A DNA stretch of 64,000 nt from Peribacillus sp044761985 (GCF_044761985.1 NZ_JBIWDK010000002.1:62001-126000), one strand, 5' to 3'. Positions 34,667 to 43,787 are shown, counted from the first letter of the stretch. The notes: a model not told the origin generated them from the sequence alone. Numbers and translations are program-made.

Positions 34667-35839
34667 TTAGTACTTGCTATATTTCTGCATGAACCGATCC
34701 ATTCTTTTAATGGCTTCCTGAAGCTGTTCCATGGAAGAAGCATAAGAACAACGGATATGCCCCTCACCACTTTCCCCGAAAACATCTCCCGGTACCACGG
34801 CCACAAGTTCTTCAGTCAGCAGTTTTTCTGCGAACTCCATGGAAGTCATGCCCGTTTTCTCGATGGATGGGAAGGCATAAAAAGCTCCGCCTGGATTATG
34901 GCAGTCCAGACCGATTTCGTTAAATGACTTTACGATATAGTTGCGTCTTCCTCTGTAGCTGCGGCGCATATCTTCCACATCTTGCATTCCATTCTTCAAA
35001 GCTTCCAATGCTGCAAACTGTGCCATGGTCGGAGCGCACATCATCGCGTATTGATGGACTTTGAGCATCGCTGCGGAAATGTCCTTAGGCGCACATACAA
35101 ATCCAAGACGCCATCCAGTCATCGCAAACGCTTTAGAGAACCCGTTGATGACGATCGTACGCTCAAGCATGCCGTCGATGGCGGCAAATGACGTATATTT
35201 CTCATCATATGCAAGCTCCGCATAAATCTCATCGGAAAGGACTAATAAATCATGCTTTTTGATGATTTCAGCAAGTGCTGCCAACTCCGATTTCTCTAAC
35301 TGAGTTCCAGTCGGGTTATTCGGCGAACAAATCAAGATTGCCTTCGTCCTTGGTGTAATGACCGCTTCGAGTTGCTCCGGCATTAACTTAAAGTCATGCT
35401 CCCTGGAAGTTTGGACAGTGACCGGCACCCCTCCTGCCATCGTTACCAATGGTGCATAGGCAACGAAACAAGGTTCGACGACGATGACTTCCTCACCAGG
35501 ATTCAAGATTGTCCTAAGGGCAATGTCGAGGGCCTGACTTGCACCCACCGTAACAATGATTTGATTCTCGGGATCATACGAAACCTCAAACTGCTTTTTC
35601 ATATATCCACTGATTTCCTGCCTCAATTCCATCAAGCCGGCATTAGCTGTATAAGAGGTGTATCCTTCTTCCAATGAGTTGATTGCCGCTTCCCGGACTG
35701 CCCAGGATGTAACGAAGTCCGGTTCTCCCACTCCAAGTGAAACGACTCCTTCTAGATTGGCAGCCAAGTCGAAAAATCGACGGATACCCGATGGTTTTAG
35801 CTCTGAAACCGTTTTTGACACGAAACTCGTTTTAATCAT
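34667..35839 (-). CDS. alaT: Alanine aminotransferase (AlaT/YugH)
   Basis: This 390-residue PLP enzyme belongs to aminotransferase class I. Motifs: TVGASQALDIALRTI, CSPNNPTGTQ, LVLSDEIYAEL and the PLP lysine in INGFSKAFAMTGWRLGF at about residue 234. It resembles B. subtilis PatA and AlaT. The four-base ATGA overlap with the upstream Lrp-type gene matches the alaR-alaT operon, so alanine synthesis from pyruvate and glutamate is the best reading. The convergent XRE terminator lies just beyond the stop. Confidence 0.88.
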   Translation of the reverse strand: MIKTSFVSKTVSELKPSGIRRFFDLAANLEGVVSLGVGEPDFVTSWAVREAAINSLEEGYTSYTANAGLMELRQEISGYMKKQFEVSYDPENQIIVTVGASQALDIALRTILNPGEEVIVVEPCFVAYAPLVTMAGGVPVTVQTSREHDFKLMPEQLEAVITPRTKAILICSPNNPTGTQLEKSELAALAEIIKKHDLLVLSDEIYAELAYDEKYTSFAAIDGMLERTIVINGFSKAFAMTGWRLGFVCAPKDISAAMLKVHQYAMMCAPTMAQFAALEALKNGMQDVEDMRRSYRGRRNYIVKSFNEIGLDCHNPGGAFYAFPSIEKTGMTSMEFAEKLLTEELVAVVPGDVFGESGEGHIRCSYASSMEQLQEAIKRMDRFMQKYSKY

Positions 35840-36336
35840 GGTGATACCACTATCCTTCTGTCTTCTTCTGTTTGTTCAAAAATTGTCCCATCATGCTTAT
35901 ATTTCTTCATAATAAAGTGAGTTGTCGTGGAAATGACAGAATCGAGCGTCGAAAGTTTTTCCGATACAAACCTTGCCACTTCATTCATTGAACGACCTTC
36001 CACGATGACGGAAAGGTCATACGCACCGGACATCAAATAAACGGACTCCACTTCTTTGAATCGATATATACGTTTGGCGACTTCATCGAAACCAACTCCG
36101 CGTTTTGGGGTTACTTTAACATCGATCATGGCTGTCACACCGTGATATTCATCTACTTTTGCCCAGTTAATCACGGTCAAGTAGCGTACAATCACACGCA
36201 TATCTTCCAATTTCTTCAACGTTGCTTCAATGTCCGCTTCAGATAACTCGGTCATTTTAGCCAAATCCTTCTGATCGATCCGGCTGTTATTTTCAATGAT
36301 TCTTAAGACTTCCAATTCCCCTTCATTCAAATGCAT
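35836..36336 (-). CDS. alaR: Lrp/AsnC-family regulator AlaR (YugG)
   Basis: The 166-residue regulator has an N-terminal winged helix (about 1-60: LRIIENNSRIDQKDLAKMTE) and a C-terminal RAM ligand-binding domain (KRGVGFDEVAKRIYRF, SGAYDLSVIVEGRSM). In B. subtilis AlaR activates alaT in response to alanine. Here it is the first gene of the operon and its stop codon overlaps the alaT start, implying translational coupling. AGGGAGG precedes the ATG. Confidence 0.88.
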   Translation of the reverse strand: MHLNEGELEVLRIIENNSRIDQKDLAKMTELSEADIEATLKKLEDMRVIVRYLTVINWAKVDEYHGVTAMIDVKVTPKRGVGFDEVAKRIYRFKEVESVYLMSGAYDLSVIVEGRSMNEVARFVSEKLSTLDSVISTTTHFIMKKYKHDGTIFEQTEEDRRIVVSP

Positions 36337-36655
36337 TGGAAAACCTCCCTATTAGAATTCATAAATGTAGACATGATGGTTTGGCTGGCAGAAAGCCCGA
36401 TCAATTTCCTTTTAAAGCCTTGTTTAAAGGCATGTATGTCACGATTAAATTAATAAGTTCTATTCTGTCAGGATAAACTTACACTATTATACCAAAGTTC
36501 ACGTAATATCTGTTATAGTAATTGTATTTTCTAATGGGGATAATTTCTGGTATTGTTATGTAACAGGATAAAGAGGAAATTATTTAAAACTAAGGAAGAT
36601 AAGCAACAGCAGTAGCTTCTTATTTTGCTTAGGAATGGTAGAGGAGAACACGAAT
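36337..36655. other. Divergent promoter region alaR / yugF
   Basis: This 319-base region between divergent genes should hold both promoters and the AlaR operator. It is AT-rich in the middle, and no unambiguous -35/-10 pair or palindrome could be assigned. Confidence 0.45.
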
Positions 36656-37486
36656 ATGGAAAGTTACGTAAAGAAAGACATTGAGCAGATCGGGGATATC
36701 GATATGTATTATGAACACATTCATGTTCATGACTCTTTCCCCACCCTGGTATTAATCCATGGGTTTTTATCATCAAGCTTTAGCTTCCGGAAACTGATAC
36801 CCCATTTAACGAAAGACTATAATGTCATCTCGATAGACTTGCCTCCATTCGGTCAAAGTGGGAAAACTAATCGCTATACATACTCTTTCCGGAACATCGC
36901 AGGTTCCGTCGTACAGCTTTTGGAAGAAAAGAACATCAAGAAGTTCAGCATCATTGCGCATTCCATGGGTGGACAGGTTTCCTTGCAACTCATCAAAGCC
37001 TATCCTGGCCTGGTCGAGCGCGCCGTCCTTCTTGCCGGATCCGGGTACGAGCCAAGCTTCCCGAGAAAGATGAAGATGCTCAGCTACTTCCCTTTCTTTT
37101 CATTTGGGGTAAAGGGATATCTCCAAAGGTCCGGCATCGAAAAGAATCTAAGGAATGTCGTCCATAATCAGACGATGATCGACGATGAAATGCGCCAGGG
37201 CTATCTCGATCCTTTCATGAAGAAGCATGATATATTTCGTGCCTTAGGAAGGATGTTACGTGATAAGGAAAGCGATTTATCATCCGAACAACTTCATTCA
37301 ATCGATACGCCCTGCCTGCTTGTTTGGGGGCGGTATGATCGAGTGGTTCCGCTCGACATTGGAAGAAGACTACATGAAGACCTCCCCAATTCCAAGCTCA
37401 TTGTCATGGAAAACACGGGCCATTTACTTCCTGAGGAGAAACCCGAAGAAGTGTATCAGTTAATCAAGGAGTTTTTAGACGAATAG
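36656..37486 (+). CDS. yugF: Alpha/beta hydrolase (YugF)
   Basis: The 276-residue alpha/beta hydrolase has VLIHGFLSSSFSFR (oxyanion region), nucleophile Ser103 in AHSMGGQ, Asp at about 228 in WGRYDRVVP and His at about 255 in ENTGHLLPEE, so the triad is complete. The substrate is unknown. GAGGAG precedes the ATG at 36656; the upstream ATG at 36635 is unsupported. Place and length match B. subtilis YugF. A terminator with an unusual triplicated arm follows. Confidence 0.92.
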   Translation: MESYVKKDIEQIGDIDMYYEHIHVHDSFPTLVLIHGFLSSSFSFRKLIPHLTKDYNVISIDLPPFGQSGKTNRYTYSFRNIAGSVVQLLEEKNIKKFSIIAHSMGGQVSLQLIKAYPGLVERAVLLAGSGYEPSFPRKMKMLSYFPFFSFGVKGYLQRSGIEKNLRNVVHNQTMIDDEMRQGYLDPFMKKHDIFRALGRMLRDKESDLSSEQLHSIDTPCLLVWGRYDRVVPLDIGRRLHEDLPNSKLIVMENTGHLLPEEKPEEVYQLIKEFLDE

Positions 37487-37496
37487 ACGAAACCGT

Positions 37497-37562
37497 ATAA
37501 AGAGGGATGACCCGAATTATAAAGAGGGATGACCCGAATTATAAAGAGGGATGACCCGAATT
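37497..37562 (+). repeat. Three perfect tandem copies of a 22-bp unit
   Basis: The unit ATAAAGAGGGATGACCCGAA plus TT occurs three times head to tail (37497-37518, 37519-37540, 37541-37562). Each copy contains GGGATGAC, the 5' arm of the yugF terminator, while the 3' arm GTCATCCC occurs once. Confidence 0.95.
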
Positions 37563-37578
37563 CGGAGTCATCCCTTTT
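37548..37578 (+). terminator. Terminator of yugF
   Basis: GGGATGAC in the third repeat copy pairs with GTCATCCC, with an inner CC/GG around GAATT, then TTTTC. The two upstream repeat copies offer alternative 5' arms. Confidence 0.8.
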
Positions 37579-37580
37579 CT

Positions 37581-37841
37581 TTAAATCGAGCAGCTGGCAT
37601 CATTTTTGATGATCAGCAGTTTTTGTGCAACCTGTAGACACCGTTCCAACTGGACGGGTTCAGCAAATGCAAATTCGTAGATGGACTTGATTTTTTCCGC
37701 CAGTTCCTGAAGGTCATCTATATCGCGTAAGGCCACTACCGTGTCGGCAATCTCCGGTTCATATAGTTCCCCGCCAATCCCATACGGATCCCATTCTTGC
37801 AAAGTAGCCACAAACGCTATATTCATTTGTTGTGTATCCAT
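37581..37841 (-). CDS. yugE: DUF1871 family protein (YugE)
   Basis: The 86-residue protein has the DUF1871 pattern: WDPYGIGGELYEPEIADTVV, then DLQELAEKIKSIYEFAF. These are small helical proteins of unknown role. AGGTGATTATA before the ATG at 37841 gives exactly the B. subtilis YugE length. It is convergent with yugF. Confidence 0.9.
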   Translation of the reverse strand: MDTQQMNIAFVATLQEWDPYGIGGELYEPEIADTVVALRDIDDLQELAEKIKSIYEFAFAEPVQLERCLQVAQKLLIIKNDASCSI

Positions 37842-37956
37842 TATAATCACCTGCTCCATAATTTCGGAAAGAACATGTTATCATAGTATCATAACAAGTA
37901 TCTTTTCGTTAAGACGTTAACAGGGCATGATAAAAAATGATTTGGCGGTGAATATA

Positions 37957-39132
37957 TTGAACAGATCTATTTTTGATGAACACATCAGTAGGGAACATAC
38001 CGGTTCTGTAAAGTGGGACAAAATGGCCCTTACATCATTATATGGCAGGGAAGACATCCTGCCTATGTGGGTGGCCGATATGGATTTCCCTTCTCCTGAA
38101 CCTATTCAAAAAGCGTTAATCGAACGAGCGAATCATCCGGTCTTCGGATATACCGTCCCTTCAGAGTCGGTGTACGGCGAGATTCAAAAATGGGTGAAAG
38201 ACCGGCATCAATGGTCCATCACAAAAGACATGATCACATTCAGTTCTGGCGTCGTTTCAGCCATCGGTTCCACCATTCAGGCCTTTACGGAACCTGGGGA
38301 TAAGATTCTGGTGCAATCTCCTGTCTATACCCCTTTCTTCGACATGATTAAAAACAATGGACGGGAAGTGGTCAATAGTCCCCTTCTCTTGGAAGCTAAC
38401 GGATTTGCCATCGACTTTGAAGATTTTGAGGAAAAGTTGAAGACCGGCGTTAAGCTATTCCTCCTTTGCAGTCCTCATAATCCTGGCGGTCGCATTTGGA
38501 CAAAGGAGGAGTTATTGCGCATCGGGGAACTTTGCTTGGCCCATCATGTCACCATTGTCAGCGATGAGATCCACGCAGACCTCTTTCACTCAACAGCCAT
38601 GCATCATCCTATCGCTTCATTGGCGGACAAGTTAGCCGATATCACGGTCACGTTAATGGCACCAAGCAAAACGTTCAATATCGCTGGTCTCCAGGCCTCG
38701 TTCTTGATTACCAGCAATAAAGAGCTCCAGGTCAAACTGCAGAATGCCCAAACAAGACAGGCCTTTCACGGTTTGAATATTTTTGCCTTAACGGCCATGG
38801 AAGCCGCCTACCGGGATGGGCTTAGTTGGCTCACCGATTTGATTGAGTATATTGAAGAAAATGTTAAAGTGGCCGAGGCGTTCATTTCTACTGAAATTCC
38901 TTCCCTTCGCGTCATGCATCCTGATGCCTCTTACCTCCTATGGATTGACTGTCGCGAACTCGGTCTTTCCGATAAGGAAATACAAGAACGACTGATCCAT
39001 AAAGGAAAAATCGCCTTAGAGCCTGGAACAAAATATGGTGCAGGCGGAGAAGGATTTGTCCGGATGAATATCGGCTGTTCACGCAGCCTGCTGCAAGATG
39101 GATTAACTCGTCTCAAACTGGCTTTTTCATAA
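37957..39132 (+). CDS. patB: PatB/MalY-type cystathionine beta-lyase
   Basis: The 391-residue PLP-dependent C-S lyase has LPMWVADMDFPSPEPI, SSGVVSAIGSTIQAFTEPGD, CSPHNPGGRIW and the PLP lysine in APSKTFNIAGLQAS at about residue 238, all as in B. subtilis PatB. It cleaves cystathionine, cysteine and related thioethers, releasing pyruvate, ammonia and thiol. I start at the TTG at 37957 after GGCGGTG; a GTG at 37948 is possible. It is monocistronic. Confidence 0.92.
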   Translation: MNRSIFDEHISREHTGSVKWDKMALTSLYGREDILPMWVADMDFPSPEPIQKALIERANHPVFGYTVPSESVYGEIQKWVKDRHQWSITKDMITFSSGVVSAIGSTIQAFTEPGDKILVQSPVYTPFFDMIKNNGREVVNSPLLLEANGFAIDFEDFEEKLKTGVKLFLLCSPHNPGGRIWTKEELLRIGELCLAHHVTIVSDEIHADLFHSTAMHHPIASLADKLADITVTLMAPSKTFNIAGLQASFLITSNKELQVKLQNAQTRQAFHGLNIFALTAMEAAYRDGLSWLTDLIEYIEENVKVAEAFISTEIPSLRVMHPDASYLLWIDCRELGLSDKEIQERLIHKGKIALEPGTKYGAGGEGFVRMNIGCSRSLLQDGLTRLKLAFS

Positions 39133-39138
39133 AACAGA

Positions 39139-39172
39139 CAAAGAACCAGGCGAATTGCCTGGTTCTTTGCTT
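39139..39172. terminator. Bidirectional terminator
   Basis: CAAAGAACCAGGC pairs perfectly with GCCTGGTTCTTTG around five bases. It sits between patB and the convergent zinc-finger gene. Confidence 0.82.
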
Positions 39173-39176
39173 TTGG

Positions 39177-39929
39177 CTATTGGTTTTCTTCCTCGACATA
39201 CGGATCTTTTTCATAACGCGGCAAATCTCCAAAGGGAGTCTGAGTATCCTCTTCTATTAAGTCATCTTCTATTTCCTGGTATTGGACGTTATGATAAACC
39301 GTTAAGTTTTCCCCATATAGATCCACACCGGCTATATTCTCATAGTTCTCGACGAATCCTACATTTTCAGACGAATCGATATACGTATCCTCATAATCAC
39401 TTGGTGGATAGGCAAAGTCGGAAGGCGTCTCCGATGTACCATATCTAGCTACGTCTTGCCAGCTATCTTCCGCATCATATCCGACAGAGCTCGTCCCATC
39501 GCAATCATATGTGGCGAAGCTTGGACCAAGCACCTCCTCTTCGACCGGACGATTATGGGAAGTCTCTTGAGATGGGCTATGTTCCACACAAAAAGTCGTG
39601 GTCGGGACAATATTCAGCCTTTCAAGCGGAATCTCCTTCGAACAAACCTCGCATTTTCCATAATTCCCTTCATCAATGGCCTTAAGCGCTCGTTCGATAT
39701 CCCTGATTTCATCACGATAATGCTCCCCAAGTGCCAAATCTTTTTCACGTTCGAATAATTCCGTTCCTTGATCCGCCGGATGGTTATCATACACGGATAG
39801 TTCCCCTGTCCAATTTCGTACGTTCTTTCTTAAGCCAAGTGCGTAAGATTCCTCTAATTGCTCTCCCAACCGGTGCTTCGTTTGCTGAAGTTGCTGTTGG
39901 AAGCTATTTAGTTGCTGATTGGATAGCAT
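39177..39929 (-). CDS. YteA-family TraR/DksA zinc-finger protein
   Basis: The 250-residue protein has a coiled-coil start (QQLNSFQQQLQQTKHRLGEQ) and a DksA-like zinc finger at about 95-125, with CEVCSKEIPLERL and then FCVEH, so the ligands look like Cys-Cys-Cys-His. A long acidic, Tyr-rich tail follows (about 130-250). This is the layout of Bacillus YteA/YocK/YlyA proteins, sporulation-linked DksA-like factors. AAAGGGTG lies six bases before the ATG at 39929. Confidence 0.85.
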   Translation of the reverse strand: MLSNQQLNSFQQQLQQTKHRLGEQLEESYALGLRKNVRNWTGELSVYDNHPADQGTELFEREKDLALGEHYRDEIRDIERALKAIDEGNYGKCEVCSKEIPLERLNIVPTTTFCVEHSPSQETSHNRPVEEEVLGPSFATYDCDGTSSVGYDAEDSWQDVARYGTSETPSDFAYPPSDYEDTYIDSSENVGFVENYENIAGVDLYGENLTVYHNVQYQEIEDDLIEEDTQTPFGDLPRYEKDPYVEEENQ

Positions 39930-40071
39930 ATGCAACACCCTTTCATAATCAACCTTTCCCTAGTATTTCTCTCTTTGGCGCATTCCATAAAGGTATTTTT
40001 TCCCTCGAGAATAAATTGAACAATCCTGCAAAAACTAACTAATGATACCAAATCTTAAAGGAGGCTAATCA

Positions 40072-40929
40072 TTGTATTTTTATAAAGAGGATCTAATTAA
40101 TATGATCGTACCGGACAAACCGGATCCACATGCTGCAAAAGTCCTTCAAGAAGCGCTCGGTGGCCAATTCGGAGAGATGCGTACGTTGATGCAGTTTTCG
40201 TTTCAAAGCGCCAACTTCCGTGGTAAGGAAAAAAAATATAGAGATTTAATACGCGGCATTTTTATAGAGGAGCTAAGCCATGTAGAGCTTGTTCAGACCA
40301 CAATCAATCAGCTGCTAAATGAAGCGGGTGGAAATCTACCGGGAAATTCAGGTCCGAATGGTGCACCACTTGAGGAAGTGATTCAGTCTGGTGCGAACCC
40401 CCACCATTTTATCATCGGTGCCAAAGCTTCCCTTCCCGTAGACGCGGGAGGTAACCCTTGGAATGGGTCATGGGTATACGATCATGGAAACTTAATTGCC
40501 AACCTTTTAAACAATGTGATGCTTGAATCGACGGGGGTACTCCAAAAATCGAGAATTTATGAAATGAGCTCCAATAAAACCTTGCGTGAAACCATTGCGT
40601 TCCTCATGGTACGTGACAACGCCCATCAAAATGCGTTTGCAAAGGCTTTAGAAACACTGGGAGTGGATTGGGGTAAAATCTTCCCTGTCCCAAATTATGA
40701 CCTGAATAAATATCCGGAATGCCGGAAATATGTAGATTTGGGCTACCATAATGCCCAATTCAACTTCAGGCTTGACCAAACCCAGATCGGCGAAGTATTC
40801 CAAGGGGAGACACCAAGCCGTAATGGCGGCAATCTTTCTGTCATGGAACCACCTAAAGGATTTCCAGTTCCAGAGATGCCGGACATGCCTAGTGAACATG
40901 CTCCAGGTTTGAATGACCTCAATAACTAA
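40072..40929 (+). CDS. Manganese catalase
   Basis: This 285-residue protein of the non-heme Mn-catalase family disproportionates hydrogen peroxide at a dimanganese site. Ligand-like residues are Glu in FGEMRTLMQF, Glu and His in IEELSHVEL, Glu in MLESTGVL and His in DNAHQNAFAKAL. The C-terminal tail is rich in Pro, Met and Gly. Homologs include B. subtilis YdbD and spore protein CotJC. TTG start after AAAGGAGG. The window thus holds two unrelated catalases, this one and the heme enzyme at the left edge. Confidence 0.92.
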   Translation: MYFYKEDLINMIVPDKPDPHAAKVLQEALGGQFGEMRTLMQFSFQSANFRGKEKKYRDLIRGIFIEELSHVELVQTTINQLLNEAGGNLPGNSGPNGAPLEEVIQSGANPHHFIIGAKASLPVDAGGNPWNGSWVYDHGNLIANLLNNVMLESTGVLQKSRIYEMSSNKTLRETIAFLMVRDNAHQNAFAKALETLGVDWGKIFPVPNYDLNKYPECRKYVDLGYHNAQFNFRLDQTQIGEVFQGETPSRNGGNLSVMEPPKGFPVPEMPDMPSEHAPGLNDLNN

Positions 40930-40933
40930 ACGA

Positions 40934-40964
40934 AAAAGCGGACACATCGCTGTGTCCGCTTTTG
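40934..40964. terminator. Bidirectional terminator
   Basis: AAAAGCGGACACA and TGTGTCCGCTTTT form a perfect 13-bp stem with a TCGC loop, serving the Mn-catalase and the convergent yvbH-like gene. Confidence 0.9.
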
Positions 40965-40979
40965 TATGGATTGTGGATA

Positions 40980-41594
40980 TTAATTATTGATATATTTTTC
41001 GAACACATACCCGAAATCTTTCACATGGTACCTCTTGCGGCTATCCATCAACCAGTCAAACGCAGCGGCATTGATATCCTTGAAGCTGGACACCATTTGG
41101 CTGCCATCTGTACGGACTTGATTCAATGTCGATGAGGCCAAATTTACGCTTTGTTGCGCAAATTGAAGGGCATAGGCATTCTCATGGCAAATTTCCGAAA
41201 TTTTAACGAGTGATTTAAATAGATCCTTCAATTCCTCGATGAATTTCTTATGCACGTCAATCGAGAAGGTTTTAGCACCGATCGAGAATTTAATCTCAGC
41301 ATCTAAATCGACGGTACCAGCGGTTTCTAATGTCACATGCGAAAACTCATACTGGCTATAGCTATATCTGGTCAGCATCCGTTTCTTGCTGATGGCACTT
41401 GTTCCGTCGAGATGGATGAACGCTTGGTTCGTGAAGCAATATTCATCCGTTTTCGATTTAATCAAGAAATAAATTTTCTCGTCATCTTCATGCATGATGT
41501 AATCATCAGCATCGACCTTATCATAATCAGCAGGCTTAATCACACTTCCTATATCACTGAGACCCAGAGCATCTGCTGCCATTTTCTTAAACAT
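40980..41594 (-). CDS. yvbH: PH-domain protein, YvbH-like
   Basis: The 204-residue protein has a bacterial PH-like domain (about 1-125, with YFLIKSKTDEYCFTNQAFIH and SKKRMLTRYSYSQY) and a helical YvbH-type oligomerisation extension (about 130-204). The function is unknown; relatives form rings or bind the membrane periphery. AGGAGG lies seven bases before the ATG at 41594; the ATG at 41600 is too close to it. The GNAT gene to its right is separated by only 15 bases, so the two may be cotranscribed. Confidence 0.85.
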   Translation of the reverse strand: MFKKMAADALGLSDIGSVIKPADYDKVDADDYIMHEDDEKIYFLIKSKTDEYCFTNQAFIHLDGTSAISKKRMLTRYSYSQYEFSHVTLETAGTVDLDAEIKFSIGAKTFSIDVHKKFIEELKDLFKSLVKISEICHENAYALQFAQQSVNLASSTLNQVRTDGSQMVSSFKDINAAAFDWLMDSRKRYHVKDFGYVFEKYINN

Positions 41595-41609
41595 ATCCAT
41601 TCCTCCTAT

Positions 41610-42086
41610 TTAAACTAGTTTTTCGAGAATGATTTCATCCCGTATTGGAATGCCATCGGAGCTGTAAAACGGGATTTCCGGTTTTGTCTTTCTTGACTCT
41701 TCCACGGCATTCCTCACAATCTCGGAAATGACATACCCACGTTTTTGAAAGAACTTCAAAGCCTGTAAATTATCATTCGTGGTAATGGCTTTAATGGAGT
41801 GGCAATTCTTTTCCTTGGCGATATTCTCAATCACATAAAGTAAGGATGAGCCCACGCCCTGATTCTCATGCTCACTGTTCAGGGAAATGATTTCACATTG
41901 TTGATTCAGCACTTTATACGTGACCATCCCCGTGATTTTCTCATCCCCATCCATTACCGCAAATCCATCGAGTTCCGCATAATGGAACATGCCGATTGAA
42001 AAGACGACTTGTGTCGTCTCCCAGTGTTCCATGAAGAAGCTCTTGACCGTATCTGTCGCAATCATTCTCTTCGCTATGATTTGCAT
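41610..42086 (-). CDS. GNAT N-acetyltransferase
   Basis: This single-domain acetyltransferase of about 158 residues has acetyl-CoA motif A, NSEHENQGVGSSLLYVIE, then ITTNDNLQALKFFQKRGYVI. The substrate is unknown. I start at the ATG at 42086 following GGGGGCGG; a TTG six codons earlier is possible. It is placed just upstream of the yvbH-like gene on the same strand, likely one transcript. Confidence 0.85.
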   Translation of the reverse strand: MQIIAKRMIATDTVKSFFMEHWETTQVVFSIGMFHYAELDGFAVMDGDEKITGMVTYKVLNQQCEIISLNSEHENQGVGSSLLYVIENIAKEKNCHSIKAITTNDNLQALKFFQKRGYVISEIVRNAVEESRKTKPEIPFYSSDGIPIRDEIILEKLV

Positions 42087-42229
42087 AACACTTTCCGCCC
42101 CCAAAACTCTCTCTCTATAGCTTATAGTATAAAATGCTTATGCCAAAATGGGAACTAGTTTATTTGTTTCATTTTTTTCTAAAGTATTCCCGTTTTGCTA
42201 AAACGAGGTAGTCAGAAGCACAAAGCCGT

Positions 42230-42454
42230 TCAAGAAAGGGAATCATCTTGTAGATGCCGGTTTCTTTTCGTCACTTCCTCCTCGAACTTCTTCGTCTTCA
42301 ATTCTTCTTTCTTCGAGTATCTGATGATGGCCCTCATCGTAAACCCAGCTGCAATCAAAAAGATGACACAGGTAATGCCTGCGGGAATATATTCACTTTT
42401 GTCTTCCGGAAAATAAAGAAACATGCCTAATAGTGCGGAGTAGAGAACGTCCAT
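42230..42454 (-). CDS. Small membrane protein, 74 aa
   Basis: The product has two hydrophobic stretches (about 2-14 and 25-40) and a highly charged cytosolic tail (YSKKEELKTKKFEEEVTKRN). The family is not recognised. AGGAAGG lies six to seven bases before the ATG. Signals and composition support a real gene. It is monocistronic. Confidence 0.65.
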   Translation of the reverse strand: MDVLYSALLGMFLYFPEDKSEYIPAGITCVIFLIAAGFTMRAIIRYSKKEELKTKKFEEEVTKRNRHLQDDSLS

Positions 42455-42542
42455 CTATTTCATCCTTCCTGAAAAATGATCTTTTTCCTCATTATAGCAA
42501 TTATTGAATCAATCCACTAGTCAAGTTCCTCCCCTAGAAACT

Positions 42543-42571
42543 AAAAAGCGAGAGGCCCTATGCCCCCCGCT
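42543..42571 (-). terminator. Rho-independent terminator
   Basis: On the minus strand AGCGGGGGGC pairs with GGCCTCTCGCT using two G-U pairs, then TTTTT. It ends the cyclophilin gene. Confidence 0.7.
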
Positions 42572-42585
42572 TCACGTACCTTCGT

Positions 42586-43176
42586 TTATAAAATCGTAAT
42601 GCCTTTAATGACTACATCCACAGCTGGCTTGTCTCCCGCAACCGTCTCTACATTGGCGATCGTATCGACAACATCCATGCCCTCGATAACTTGGCCAAAA
42701 ACGGAATGTTTGTGGTCTAACCATGGTGTTCCGCCATTTTCCATATACGCACTGATGATTTCTTCCGGATATCCGGCTTGCTTCATTTGTTCACCCATTC
42801 TGCTGTCTACATGCTGTGCCTGAACGATGAAGAATTGGCTTCCGTTCGTTCCTGGACCCGCATTCGCCATGGAAAGGGCTCCGCGCAGATTGAACAGTTC
42901 CATGGAGAATTCATCTTCAAAATTCGTGCCCCAGATGCTTTCCCCACCCATTCCTGTACCTGTCGGATCTCCGCCTTGTAGCATGAAATCCTTTATGACA
43001 CGGTGGAAGATGATTCCATCGTAATATCCATTCTCGGCATGTGTTAAGAAGTTTTCTACTGTTTTAGGAGCATGCTTGGGAAACAGCTTGATTTTAATAT
43101 CACCAAGCGTCGTCTGCATGATCACCGCTTTTTCATTTTCCGATATTTCGGTTGTTAATTGTGGAAATGTTGTCAT
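42586..43176 (-). CDS. Cyclophilin-type peptidyl-prolyl isomerase
   Basis: The 196-residue cytosolic cyclophilin has FHRVIKDFMLQGGDPTGTG, FEDEFSMELFNLRGALSMAN, GTNGSQFFIV and HSVFGQVIEGMDVVD, so the active-site Arg, Phe and Gln residues are retained. It is longer than B. subtilis PpiB (143) through an N-terminal strand and an insert near AQHVDSRMGEQMKQ. It speeds proline isomerisation in protein folding. AGAGGT precedes the ATG. It is monocistronic. Confidence 0.93.
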   Translation of the reverse strand: MTTFPQLTTEISENEKAVIMQTTLGDIKIKLFPKHAPKTVENFLTHAENGYYDGIIFHRVIKDFMLQGGDPTGTGMGGESIWGTNFEDEFSMELFNLRGALSMANAGPGTNGSQFFIVQAQHVDSRMGEQMKQAGYPEEIISAYMENGGTPWLDHKHSVFGQVIEGMDVVDTIANVETVAGDKPAVDVVIKGITIL

Positions 43177-43356
43177 GGTTCATTACCTCTTTCGTTTTTA
43201 AATAAATGGCTCATATCTCCATTCTTTAACCTTCATTTCTACACTTTACACGACTTCGGAAAAAAATGCATCTTTGATACAGTAAACAAATTCATTGTAT
43301 AAAATCATCGTACTTATGTATCATGTAGGGAGTGAACAAGAAAGGTGGATGAAGGA

Positions 43357-43743
43357 ATGTCCGAGCATGAATTCAAGGTTGGCGATAAGGTAACCGCCAT
43401 TTATAAAACAGGGAAATATATCGGGGAAATCACCGATATCCGTCCTTCTGCATATCTTGTAAAAGTATTGGCAGTCATGAAGCATCCTATGCAGGGAGAC
43501 CTTCATAATCCGAAGCAAACGGAAGTATCCATGTTTCATCAACGACGTGCCCTGGCATTCCGGGAACAAACCAATGTCCCGATGAATATGGTGAGGGTAT
43601 ACGATGGGGACATTCCAGATTATAAGGAATCCTTACGGGTATCTGTTGAGAAGATGGCCCGCACTTTAACCGAAAGCCAAACAGAATGGAACAACAAAAG
43701 TTTGGAGCTGCTTGAAGACCTAGCAGCGGATTATTTTAAATAA
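43357..43743 (+). CDS. kapB: Kinase-associated protein KapB
   Basis: The 128-residue protein begins MSEHEFKVGDKVTAIYKTGK and shows the KapB beta-barrel pattern (YIGEITDIRPSAYLVKVLAV, HPMQGDLHNP). In B. subtilis kapB lies in one operon with the histidine kinase gene kinB and is required for KinB activity in sporulation. GGTGG lies eight bases before the ATG at 43357, giving the B. subtilis length. No kinB lies upstream here. Confidence 0.92.
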   Translation: MSEHEFKVGDKVTAIYKTGKYIGEITDIRPSAYLVKVLAVMKHPMQGDLHNPKQTEVSMFHQRRALAFREQTNVPMNMVRVYDGDIPDYKESLRVSVEKMARTLTESQTEWNNKSLELLEDLAADYFK

Positions 43744-43751
43744 CATATAAT

Positions 43752-43787
43752 AAAAGCCAAATCAATAGAAATTGATTTGGCTTTTAT
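43752..43787. terminator. Bidirectional terminator
   Basis: AAAAGCCAAATCAAT and ATTGATTTGGCTTTT form a perfect 15-bp stem with an AGAA loop. It overlaps the kapD stop codon. Confidence 0.88.

Noticed and set aside
42195..42416. Plus-strand frame opposite the small membrane protein gene
   Set aside because: It is antisense to a frame with a good ribosome binding site and plausible membrane topology, and itself lacks a start signal.
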